Shown in pieces: positions 15,260 to 23,145 of a stretch of DNA of 40,435 nucleotides. The translations under genes were made by a program, and so were the position numbers. This DNA comes from Tannerella sp. GTDB taxonomy: Bacteria > Bacteroidota > Bacteroidia > Bacteroidales > Tannerellaceae. The notes below the pieces were generated by a model. The model ran no database searches. It worked only from the letters and a program-made list of their open reading frames with translations, and was not told the origin of the DNA. Location: the NCBI GenBank assembly GCA_031271805.1, contig JAISUX010000104.1:1-40435 (forward strand). Direction: 5' to 3'. Position 1 is the first letter of the stretch, and every line of letters starts with the position of its first letter.

Positions 15260-15390
15260 CAGAAAAAATCCTTATAAAATCGTGCAATATTACGCAAAAT
15301 TTTCGATATGACCAAATGGAGTTATGCAACTTAGAGTTTAAATTTTTATAAAAAACCGCGTTTTTTTTCGTTTATAAGCAAAAAAAATAC

Positions 15391-15398
15391 TACTTTTG
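15391..15398 (+). promoter_or_regulatory. -7 box for the alkaline phosphatase operon
   Basis: TACTTTTG lies about 45 nt before the ATG at 15445. No exact TTG is present at the -33 distance; the region upstream is T-rich. Confidence 0.5.
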
Positions 15399-15444
15399 GA
15401 GCGAAATTTATATATAATAACCAATAATAAAGTTTTTAATAATT

Positions 15445-16845
15445 ATGAGAAAGTGTATTTTTATTACGTTTTTGTCTATGCTATTCGTCTGTACACAAGC
15501 TATTTATGGTCAGGCGAAATATGTTTTTTATTTCATTGGCGACGGTATGGGCGTCAATCAGGTTAATCTTACCGAAACTTACCTGTCGGCGATGGGCGGA
15601 GGAGGGCGCGGTTCGGCTTCATTGCAGATGACGCAATTTCCTGTCGCCTCATTCATAACGACTTTTTCGGCCAATGCCGATGTGACCGATTCGGCTGCAG
15701 CAGGGACAGCCCTTGCTACCGGAAATAAGACCAACAACAGCTATATCGGCATTGATCCTGATGAGAAACGCCTCGAGACAGTCGCCGAGAAAGCTAAAAA
15801 AGCAGGCAAAAAAGTCGGCGTAGCATCGACAGTGCCTATCAACCACGCGACGCCGGCGGCGTTTTACGCTCATCGTAAAAACCGCAGCATGTACTACGAG
15901 ATTTCACAGGATTTGCTTGCGTCGGATTTCGATTTCTTCGGTGGCGCGGGATTTTATAATCGTGATAACTTCTACGACAAATCGAAAGCTCCGGATATTT
16001 TTCCCCTGATTGAGCAGGCCGGATATTTCATCGCTAAAGGCTTCGAGGCATTCAAAGCCGACGGCGGTAAGTCGAAAAAAGTTGTCCTTGTGCAGAATAA
16101 TTGGGAAGAGGCCGGGGCGATACCCTACGCCATCGACCGCAAGCCGGGCGACCTGTCGCTGAAAGAAATAACAGAGGCGGCAATCGACGTCCTGACACGT
16201 GACAACAAGAAAGGTTTCTTCCTGATGCTCGAAGGCGGACGCATCGACTGGGGCGCTCATGGCAACGACGGCGCGACGGTCATACAGGAAGTGATTGATA
16301 TGGACGAAGCTATCAAGGTAGCCTACGAATTTTACAAGAAACATCCCAAGGAAACGTTGATAGTAATTACTGCCGATCATGATACCGGCGGCATCACGGC
16401 CGGAAGCGGCAGTCTGAATGTCCGCGCTTTCCAGTACCAGAAGCAGTCGCAGGACGTGTTGACCGACCGTATCCACGAGTTGCAGCAGTCGAAGAACGGC
16501 AAGGCATCGTGGGATGATGTCAAGGCGCTGCTGACCGAAACGATGGGTTTCTGGACGAAAATACCTATCAGTTGGGAAAACGAGAAAATCCTTCGCGACA
16601 CCTATGAAGCGACTTTGGCTAAGAACCTTGATGCGAAGGACAAGAATCTCTATGCCGAAAATTCTCTGCTTGCAGCAAAGGCAAAACAGATTCTCAATGC
16701 TGTCGCCCGTGTTGGTTGGTCAACGTCCTCACATTCGGGCGATTACGTGCCCGTATTTGCTATCGGGGCAGGTCAGGAGCTTTTTACCCATAAGATGGAC
16801 AACACGGATATTCCCAAGAATATAATTCGGGCGGCTAAATATTAA
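15445..16845 (+). CDS. Exported alkaline phosphatase
   Basis: The protein has 466 residues. A Sec signal ends near IYGQ. Family landmarks are FYFIGDGMGVNQVN (metal site), TDSAAAGTALATGNK with nucleophile Ser83, LEGGRIDWGAHGND, and TADHDTGG, together supplying the two-zinc and magnesium ligands. The C-terminal WSTSSHSGDYVPVFAIGAG holds the last metal His. It removes phosphate from monoesters outside the cytoplasm. It heads a plus-strand group with GH105 and GH106 genes at 23-bp and 19-bp spacing. That suggests supply of phosphate, or removal of phosphate groups, during glycan use rather than a stand-alone phosphate-starvation gene; this is inference. Confidence 0.93.
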   Translation: MRKCIFITFLSMLFVCTQAIYGQAKYVFYFIGDGMGVNQVNLTETYLSAMGGGGRGSASLQMTQFPVASFITTFSANADVTDSAAAGTALATGNKTNNSYIGIDPDEKRLETVAEKAKKAGKKVGVASTVPINHATPAAFYAHRKNRSMYYEISQDLLASDFDFFGGAGFYNRDNFYDKSKAPDIFPLIEQAGYFIAKGFEAFKADGGKSKKVVLVQNNWEEAGAIPYAIDRKPGDLSLKEITEAAIDVLTRDNKKGFFLMLEGGRIDWGAHGNDGATVIQEVIDMDEAIKVAYEFYKKHPKETLIVITADHDTGGITAGSGSLNVRAFQYQKQSQDVLTDRIHELQQSKNGKASWDDVKALLTETMGFWTKIPISWENEKILRDTYEATLAKNLDAKDKNLYAENSLLAAKAKQILNAVARVGWSTSSHSGDYVPVFAIGAGQELFTHKMDNTDIPKNIIRAAKY

Positions 16846-16868
16846 CGGTTTCTAAATTTTAATTGTTT

Positions 16869-17975
16869 ATGAATATGAAGAAGATTTTTCCGGTATTGGT
16901 TTTTGCCCTGTCGGCATGTACGCCCGGCGCTAAGACGGTAGATGTTTTTGATGCCAAGTATATCAAGGACATCATGAATAAGACTGCGGAGTGGCAGATT
17001 GCACACCCCAAACATGCTCAGTATGACTGGACTAACGGCGCCTATTATGCCGGTATGTTTGCAGCATGGGAGACGACCAAGTCGCAGAAGATTTACGACG
17101 CGACGATGGCTATGGCGAGCGATTCGAACAAATGGTTGCTCGGCAAGCGCTGGTTTCATGCCGACGACCATGTGATTGCCCAGACTTACATGGATTTGTA
17201 TCGTGTTGATAAGAACAAGAACGATTCATGGCTACAGGCGACGGTTGATACGTTGAACAAATTTATCTCGACGGATTATCCCTATCAAGGCGTGCAGGTT
17301 ATCAAATGGTGGTGGTGCGACGCGCTGTTTATGGGGCCTCCGACGCTTGTCAAGTTCGGCATAACGTTGGGCGACAGCCGCTATTTGGACGCTAACGATA
17401 CATATTATAAGGAATGTTACGACCTCTTATATAATAAGGAAGAGCGTCTGTTTGCCCGCGACCTGAATTATGTCATAAAGGGTGACAGTCTTGATCGTTT
17501 TGAAGCCAATGGAAAGAAAATCTTCTGGTCGCGCGGCAATGGCTGGGTGCTCGGCGGGCTTGTCCGATTGCTCAAGGAGTTGCCGGAGGACTATCCTAAT
17601 CGACCGTTTTACGTCACGCTATATAAGGAGATGTGCGGCAAGATAGCTGATATTCAGCAGGCTGACGGCCTGTGGCGTGCAAGTCTTTTGGATCCGGATT
17701 CCTACCCCGGAGGCGAAGTGAGCGGCTCAGGGTTCTTCTGTTACGCATTGGCTTGGGGCGTCAATAACGGGCTGCTTGACGATGCGAAATACGGCGATGC
17801 CGCCCGTAAGGCATGGGAAGGCCTGAACAGATGTGTTGACGAAGAAGGTAGAATAGGCTGGGTGCAACCTATTGGCGCCGACCCGCGCAAGAACTTCAAC
17901 GCCGATAGCTGGGAAGTCTATGGAACGGGGGCGTTTTTGCTTGCCGGCAGTGAGATTATAAAATTAGGGCGGTAA
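16869..17975 (+). CDS. GH105 unsaturated rhamnogalacturonyl hydrolase-like lipoprotein
   Basis: The protein has 368 residues from the ATG at 16869; ATG 16875 is an alternative, and the frame is open to a TTG at 16863. The lipobox LSAC after a short hydrophobic segment predicts a lipoprotein. The (alpha/alpha)6 body carries GH105 features: WQIAHP, FHADDHVIAQTYMDLY, VIKWWWCDALFMGPPTLVKF with the catalytic-type Asp, WSRGNGWVLGGLVRLLKELP, QQADGLWRASLLDP and SGSGFFCYALAWGVNNGLL. The family removes delta-4,5-unsaturated galacturonic acid from ends produced by rhamnogalacturonan lyases. Its place before a GH106 gene supports that pathway. No lyase is certain in the window; the beta-helix protein at 25178 is a distant possibility. 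Confidence 0.9.
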   Translation: MNMKKIFPVLVFALSACTPGAKTVDVFDAKYIKDIMNKTAEWQIAHPKHAQYDWTNGAYYAGMFAAWETTKSQKIYDATMAMASDSNKWLLGKRWFHADDHVIAQTYMDLYRVDKNKNDSWLQATVDTLNKFISTDYPYQGVQVIKWWWCDALFMGPPTLVKFGITLGDSRYLDANDTYYKECYDLLYNKEERLFARDLNYVIKGDSLDRFEANGKKIFWSRGNGWVLGGLVRLLKELPEDYPNRPFYVTLYKEMCGKIADIQQADGLWRASLLDPDSYPGGEVSGSGFFCYALAWGVNNGLLDDAKYGDAARKAWEGLNRCVDEEGRIGWVQPIGADPRKNFNADSWEVYGTGAFLLAGSEIIKLGR

Positions 17976-17994
17976 ATTATAACTGTTTGAGCCG

Positions 17995-20466
17995 GTGGGT
18001 CTGTTCAGATGTGTATTTATAGGATTATTCCTTGTGAATATGAGCCTTCTCGGCCAGGGAGGTCAGGGTGAGACCCTGCAATCTTTGGCGGAGAAATTCC
18101 CGGCTCCGACGGTGCAATATCACCCGCATGTGTGGTGGCACTGGCTGGGGAGCAACTTCAGCAAAGAGGGCATTACGAAAGACCTTGAGGCGTGGAAAGA
18201 AGCGGGCATTGGCGGCGGGACGATTTTTAATATCGCATCGTCGGTGCAGAACTCTCACGCGCCTATGCTCAACAACCCTTGGCCGGAGCAGACTTTCCGC
18301 AGTCCGGCTTATTGGGATGCTATTCTCCATGCGGCTAAAGAGGCTGATCGTCTGGGACTTATCATCGGACTGCATGGTACGCCGGGATATGCTACGACCG
18401 GCGGGCCGTGGATTACCGAAGAGCGTGCGATGAAAGCCGTTGTAAGCAGCAAGACCGAGGTGGATGGCGGTAAGGCGGTGAGCGTGACGCTCATACGTCC
18501 CGAACTGCCCGATTTCACCGGCTATGACGCGAGTTACACACCCGGCTATAAGCCATGGAAAGCGCATTTATACTGGGATATTGCGGTGATGGCTGTGCCC
18601 GAAAAGGCGAACGTCACCGTCGAAGATATTCTTGATATTTCAACGTCGATGAACGCAGAAGGGCGTCTCGAATGGCAAGCGCCTGAGGGAAAGTGGATTA
18701 TATATCGCTACGGCTATGCTCCTACCATGGCTCATCCTCACCCCTTGCCCGACGATATAATCGGCAAAGCTTGGGAAGTCGATAAAATGAGCCGAGAGGA
18801 TAATATCTATCATTGGACGCAACTGCTTGAGCCTCTGAAAGATAACATCGGCGAATATTTCGGTCGCTCGTTCACCTACATCTGGATTGACAGTTACGAA
18901 TCGGGCTATCAGAATTGGACGCACGGCTTCCGCGAAGAATATATTCGTATCAAAAATTATGACCCGTTGCCTTGGATTGCATACTATCAATACGTCACGG
19001 CTAAAGATATTGACACCCATTTCACTGCCTGGCACAGTCCGAAATTTGAATCCGACAGGACTGATTTACAGGTGTTTCTGCGTGATTATGACGATGTTGT
19101 AAATCGCCTCTTCACCGATAACGGATGGACTGTGGCGCGTGATATGCTGCATAAATACGGGCTGAAACTGTACTGGGAGCCTTACGGCGGGCCGTTTAGC
19201 AATTATGAAGGCGCTATGCTTGCCGATATACCGGTGAATGAGTTCTGGACGGGTTCGGAATATGTCGGCAAAAACCTGCAAACGGAGATGGCAGCAGTAC
19301 GGTTTGATAAGCGGATAGTCGCCGCAGAGGCCTTTACCGGCCGTCCCGAGCGAAGCCAATATACCGAAGATCCGGCATGGCTCAAGCATGTTGCCGACGG
19401 CGGTTATGCGGCGGGTAACAACATGTATTTCCTTCATCACTGGGTTCATCAGCCTTTCGACGACCGCTATCAGCCGGGCTTGGGCATGGGTTGGTGGGGC
19501 ACACATTTCAGCCGCCATCAGACTTGGTTTCGTCCCGGCAAGGCTTTTTTTACTTATCTCGCACGCTGCCAGATGCTGCTCCAGCAGGGCGCACCCGTGC
19601 CGACAGCCGACTACTCGGCGCATCGCAGCACGCCTATCGCAGAGATATTCTTCGTCGTCAACCCCGATAAAACTATGAGGAAAACATACCGCCTACCTTT
19701 TATAAAAGGAACTTCTCCGACGCCCGAACTATGGAATCCCTACACCGGAACCATTTCAACCACAACACAATATCGTCAGGACGGCGATTCGGTCAGCATT
19801 GACCTCAATCTGCAACCCGACGAATCGATGTTCGTTGTTTTCCCTTACGGCAAAGAACGTAAGTATGCCGTTTTGCCTGAGTTTATTGTTAGTAATGAGA
19901 CGGTTATGGATGTGAACGGCGTGTGGGATGTGAGTTTTGAGCCGAAACTCGGCAAACCTTTTAAACGCCGCTTCACTTCCTTAGTAGATTTTAGCAAACA
20001 GAAAGACGACGCATTGAAATACTTCGCCGGAACAGCCCGTTACGAGACGACTGTTAATGTCAAATTATCTGATTATAAGCGAGTTATCCTCGACCTTGGC
20101 GAATTGGAAGACATCGCCGAGTTGGAAATCAACGGCAAACCGGCGGGCGTTCTGTGGGCGCCCCCATACCGCGCCGATGTGACGCCCTACCTGAAAGCCG
20201 GCGTCAACCGTATAGCGGCGCTTGTGAGCGTGAACTGGGCGAACAGGCTGATAGGCGACGAGCAGGAACCGGCTGATTTTGAGTGGGGTAGCGACCAAGG
20301 TGAACGGGGTCGCGCCATGTTAGCCTTCCCCGATTGGTTTGTGAAGAACGAGCCGCGCCCCTCGAAAGGGCGCGTAGGATTCAACGTCTGGTACTACTAC
20401 CGCAAGGATTCTCCACTTAAGCCGGCAGGACTTTTCGGCCCGGTGAAACTCGTCGGGCAGAACTAA
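17995..20466 (+). CDS. GH106 alpha-L-rhamnosidase-like exported enzyme (GTG start)
   Basis: The protein has 823 residues. The start is the GTG at 17995: it gives a signal peptide (MGLFRCVFIGLFLVNMSLLG), an in-frame stop lies 15 bp upstream, and the next ATG would remove most of the signal. GH106 marks are WWHWLGSNFSKEGITKDLEA, AGIGGGTIFNI, EADRLGLIIGLHGTPGYATT, GGPWITEERAMKAVV, and the later FTYIWIDSYESG and LKLYWEPYGG segments. The C-terminal 200 residues are a GH2-like sugar-binding domain (ARYETTVNVKLSDY, NGKPAGVLWAPPYR, VNRIAALVSVNWANRLIG). The family releases alpha-L-rhamnose from rhamnogalacturonan or its side chains. The end is 4 bp from the convergent prfB stop, with no terminator between. 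Confidence 0.9.
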   Translation: MGLFRCVFIGLFLVNMSLLGQGGQGETLQSLAEKFPAPTVQYHPHVWWHWLGSNFSKEGITKDLEAWKEAGIGGGTIFNIASSVQNSHAPMLNNPWPEQTFRSPAYWDAILHAAKEADRLGLIIGLHGTPGYATTGGPWITEERAMKAVVSSKTEVDGGKAVSVTLIRPELPDFTGYDASYTPGYKPWKAHLYWDIAVMAVPEKANVTVEDILDISTSMNAEGRLEWQAPEGKWIIYRYGYAPTMAHPHPLPDDIIGKAWEVDKMSREDNIYHWTQLLEPLKDNIGEYFGRSFTYIWIDSYESGYQNWTHGFREEYIRIKNYDPLPWIAYYQYVTAKDIDTHFTAWHSPKFESDRTDLQVFLRDYDDVVNRLFTDNGWTVARDMLHKYGLKLYWEPYGGPFSNYEGAMLADIPVNEFWTGSEYVGKNLQTEMAAVRFDKRIVAAEAFTGRPERSQYTEDPAWLKHVADGGYAAGNNMYFLHHWVHQPFDDRYQPGLGMGWWGTHFSRHQTWFRPGKAFFTYLARCQMLLQQGAPVPTADYSAHRSTPIAEIFFVVNPDKTMRKTYRLPFIKGTSPTPELWNPYTGTISTTTQYRQDGDSVSIDLNLQPDESMFVVFPYGKERKYAVLPEFIVSNETVMDVNGVWDVSFEPKLGKPFKRRFTSLVDFSKQKDDALKYFAGTARYETTVNVKLSDYKRVILDLGELEDIAELEINGKPAGVLWAPPYRADVTPYLKAGVNRIAALVSVNWANRLIGDEQEPADFEWGSDQGERGRAMLAFPDWFVKNEPRPSKGRVGFNVWYYYRKDSPLKPAGLFGPVKLVGQN

Positions 20467-20470
20467 AACT

Positions 20471-21584
20471 TTATCCTTCTCCCGCAAATTCCATCAAGTA
20501 GGCCTTGATGAAACCGTCGATTTTGCCATCCATTACACCGTTTACGTCCGACGTTTGGTAGTTCGTGCGGTGGTCTTTGACGCGGCGGTCGTCGAAGACA
20601 TAACTGCGTATCTGCGATCCCCATTCTATTTTCTTCTTCCCCGCTTCAACCTTGGCTTTTTCGGCCATGCGGTGCTGCATTTCCTTGTCGTAAAGGATCG
20701 AGCGCAGTTGGCGCATAGCGTTTTCGCGGTTCTTAGGTTGGTCGCGTGTCTCGGTGTTCTCGATGAGGATTTCTTCCTCTGAGCCGTCGTAGGGGTCTTT
20801 GTATTGATATCGCAGGCGCACGCCCGATTCTACTTTGTTGACGTTCTGCCCTCCCGCACCGCTCGAACGGAAGGTGTCCCACGAGATACAGGCCTGATTA
20901 ATATTGACTTCTATCGTGTTATCGACAAGAGGTGTGACAAATACCGAGGCGAACGACGTCATGCGTTTGCCCTGTGCGTTGTAGGGCGACACCCGCACGA
21001 GGCGGTGCACGCCGTTCTCGCCTTTGAGATAGCCGTAGGCATAGTCGCCCTCAATGTTCATTGTGACCGATTTTATACCCGCCTCATCGCCTTCGAGCAA
21101 GTTGCTGACGCTAACCTTGTATTTGTTGGCTTCGCCCCAACGGATGTACATGCGCATCAACATCTCCGCCCAGTCCTGGCTTTCCGTGCCGCCCGCACCG
21201 GAGTTGATCTTCAGTACGCAACTCATCTGGTCGGCTTCTTCGCGAAGCATGTTGCGAAACTCAAGGTTCTCGACCGATTCCTTCGCATGCGCGTATGCCG
21301 TATCGACATCTTCCTCGCTCGCAACACCTTCTTTGGCGTAATCGAACGCGAGATTAAGCTCTTCAATCGCGCCTTCGACTTCCTTATATAGTTCGATCCA
21401 ATTCTTTAAAGCCTTGACTGTCAGCATCTGAGCTTCGGCTCGTTTGGCATCTTCCCAGAACTCCGGGTCCTGGGTTCTTAATTCTTCTTCCTCAAGTTGG
21501 ACGATTTTTGCATCGACGTCAAAGATACCTCCTCAACGCCTGCCCGCGTTCCAACAAGTCTTTTAGTTGGTCTTGTGTAATCAT
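20471..21584 (-). CDS. prfB: Peptide chain release factor 2 with programmed +1 frameshift
   Basis: Translation starts at the ATG ending at 21584 and reads 21 codons (MITQDQLKDLLERGQALRRY then L) to an in-frame TGA at 21521-21519. A +1 shift at CTT-TGA-C moves into the main frame at 21520, giving about 370 residues, the normal RF2 length. The GGQ motif is in SSGAGGQNVNKVESG. The RF2 anticodon-like tripeptide, SPF in E. coli, reads SPY here (VSPYNAQGKRMTSF); I recall this as common in Bacteroidota. RF2 ends translation at UGA and UAA, and low RF2 favours the shift, giving autoregulation. A -7 box TACCTTTG lies at 21604-21611. It must not be annotated as a truncated gene starting at 21427. Confidence 0.96.
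21518..21533 (-). promoter_or_regulatory. RF2 programmed +1 frameshift signal
   Basis: On the minus strand the sequence is AGGAGGTATCTTTGAC: a Shine-Dalgarno-like AGGAGG, a 3-nt spacer, the slippery CTT, the UGA and a following C. It is nearly identical to the E. coli prfB site. It is one of the few strong SD-like sequences in this window, used here for frameshifting rather than initiation. Confidence 0.95.
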
Positions 21585-21603
21585 ATTCTTCTAAATTTTG
21601 GTG

Positions 21604-21611
21604 CAAAGGTA
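21604..21611 (-). promoter_or_regulatory. -7 box for prfB
   Basis: TACCTTTG on the minus strand, about 20 nt before the prfB ATG at 21584. No clear TTG is seen at the expected -33 distance. Confidence 0.5.
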
Positions 21612-21717
21612 AGCAAAGTATATGAATTTTTCTCTTAATAAATATATAAATATATAAAAAATAGTTTAGGAGATTATTTTAAAGAGATGCGATTTTTTAA
21701 TTTTTTCCGAAAATACG

Positions 21718-21870
21718 GAGTTTCATTTTTCGATATAAGAAAAAAAATATTTATCTATTTCAAAAAAAAATCCGTCATTTTTTTCATTTTTTGTTACCGA
21801 CCGATATGGCGAGTTTCATTTTTGGATAAAATTTAATGTTATTTAACTAAGTTGTTTCATTTTTTGACAT
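21718..21870 (+). repeat. Three imperfect copies of a GTTTCATTTTT element in AT-rich spacer
   Basis: Copies are GAGTTTCATTTTTCGATATA (21718-21737), GAGTTTCATTTTTGGATAAA (21811-21830) and GTTGTTTCATTTTTTGACAT (21851-21870). They lie between prfB and a candidate plus-strand promoter in a region without genes. Base composition is extremely AT-rich, so chance similarity is possible. Confidence 0.4.
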
Positions 21871-21877
21871 AAAAAAA

Positions 21878-21910
21878 TTTGGAGTCAAGATTTTTTTTTG
21901 TATAACTTTG
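21878..21910 (+). promoter_or_regulatory. Candidate promoter in the gene-free gap
   Basis: TTTG at 21878-21881 and TAACTTTG at 21903-21910 are 21 nt apart and match the Bacteroidota consensus. No gene of normal size follows; only the heptapeptide frame MKKYSVL (ATG at 21934) and a 20-codon frame nearby are available. The next strong signal on this strand is the hairpin terminator at 22173-22235. Confidence 0.5.
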
Positions 21911-21916
21911 TACAAA

Positions 21917-22235
21917 AATTTCCAAGCGAGGAAATGAAAAAATATTCCGTTCTTTAAAAATTATTTTTTTAACTAAAATTAATGGTCGGAGGGGGAATAT
22001 TTATAAGAGACACTGATATGATAAATGGATTAGTAATATGTTAGTCAAAATAGTATTAGTTTTTTAGGTAAGATTGTATAGGTTAAATACCGATGTGAAT
22101 CGAGAATATATTGTTTGTCTAAAAATCATAGTTGACCTTAGACTTTTAAGTTATTAACTGTAATTATTTGAGTTAGTAGCGAGCGGGTGTAGTTGTTGGA
22201 CTCTTTTTTTCTACCCTGCTTGCTACTAATTTTTT
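21917..22235 (+). ncRNA. Candidate small RNA or remnant leader between prfB and the methyltransferase gene
   Basis: The segment is bounded by a consensus-like promoter (21878-21910) and a strong terminator (22173-22235), giving a predicted transcript of about 320 nt. It holds no ORF above 20 codons and no tRNA-like or tmRNA-like features that I recognise. It could be a regulatory RNA, the leader of a deleted gene, or non-functional spacer. The rest of the gap (21612-21877) is AT-rich with only the repeats noted. Confidence 0.35.
22173..22235 (+). terminator. Long hairpin terminator, plus-strand orientation
   Basis: Arms 22173-22192 (TTAGTAGCGAGCGGGTGTAG) and 22211-22229 (CTACCCTGCTTGCTACTAA) pair with few mismatches around an 18-nt loop, followed by TTTTTT on the plus strand. 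The minus-strand reading lacks a T-run after the stem, so it is not mainly a terminator for the leftward gene ending at 22253. Confidence 0.75.
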
Positions 22236-22252
22236 ATAATGCCGATTGCCGA

Positions 22253-23140
22253 TTATTTTTCGGCTGCCATCTTTATTGCCGTTATGTGTGCGGGAGTTGT
22301 TCCACAGCATCCGCCTATGATATTGGCTCCGGCGGATATCAGTTGTTTTACAAATGAGGCTGTTATTTCGGGCGTTTCCGGAAAGACGCTTTTGTTGTCG
22401 ATGAGTTCGGGCAGGCCGGCGTTGGCGTGCACAAGTATGAAGGCGTCCGGGAAGTTGGCGTGTATCTCGCCGACGATATCCGTCATGCGTTCCATGCCGT
22501 TGCCGCAATTGGCGCCTATTATGTCCGCGCCTGCTTCGAGGGCGACGGCGGCCGTTTCGGCGGGCGTCAATCCCATCATTGTGCGGTATTCGCCTTCGCC
22601 GATTTTGTCGAAAGTGAAGGTGGCGATGACTTCTAATCCGGTGTTTTCTTTTGCCGCCCGGATAGCTATACGGGCTTCGTCGGCGTCGCTCATCGTCTCA
22701 ATGCACACCGCGTCGGCGCCGCCACGCTCTAAGGCTGTGATCTGTTCTTTGAAGCAGTCGTAGAGTTCGTCCTCCGTCACGTCGCCCATAAGCAGCATTT
22801 TGCCTGTCGGCCCTACGGAAGCGATGACATAATGCGCGTCGCCTGCCGCCCGTCGCGAGATGCCGGCTGCGGCCTCGTTGATTGCCGTCACCTTGTCCTG
22901 CAAGCCGTAATGTTCGAGTTTGTAACGGTTGGCTCCGAAACTGTTGGTCTCTATCATGTCGGCTCCGGCGGCTATGTAACCGGCAGCTATGCTTTCGACG
23001 TCTGCCGGATGTGTCAGCGACCATTCGTCCGGACATTCTCCGGGCTGTAATCCTTTTTGGTGCAGGAAAGTGCCCCACGCGCCGTCGGAGATCAATATTC
23101 TACCTGTTTTCAATACTTCGGTTATACGTTGTTTACTCAT
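22253..23140 (-). CDS. Stand-alone homocysteine S-methyltransferase domain protein
   Basis: The protein has 295 residues, equal to the N-terminal homocysteine-binding barrel of MetH but without folate, cobalamin or activation domains. Landmarks are ILISDGAWGTFLHQKGLQPG, MIETNSFGANRYKLEHYG, SVGPTGKML, and the three zinc Cys: one in GANCGNGMERM and two in IIGGCCGTTPAHI. It should transfer a methyl group to homocysteine; the donor (a corrinoid protein, S-methylmethionine or betaine) is not readable. No corrinoid protein gene is adjacent. It starts 5 bp after the SulP permease gene, so both are one transcript and sulfur supply is a reasonable common theme. Confidence 0.9.
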   Translation of the reverse strand: MSKQRITEVLKTGRILISDGAWGTFLHQKGLQPGECPDEWSLTHPADVESIAAGYIAAGADMIETNSFGANRYKLEHYGLQDKVTAINEAAAGISRRAAGDAHYVIASVGPTGKMLLMGDVTEDELYDCFKEQITALERGGADAVCIETMSDADEARIAIRAAKENTGLEVIATFTFDKIGEGEYRTMMGLTPAETAAVALEAGADIIGANCGNGMERMTDIVGEIHANFPDAFILVHANAGLPELIDNKSVFPETPEITASFVKQLISAGANIIGGCCGTTPAHITAIKMAAEK

Positions 23141-23145
23141 GTCTC

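Noticed and set aside
20471-21427. prfB as a 318-residue gene starting at an internal ATG, or as a frameshifted pseudogene
   Set aside because: The upstream 21 codons and the exact CTT-TGA-C signal with AGGAGG show a functional programmed frameshift and normal RF2 length.
21934-22045. Leader peptide MKKYSVL and a 20-codon frame in the prfB-methyltransferase gap
   Set aside because: Both are too short to separate from chance in AT-rich sequence, and no attenuator-like gene follows.
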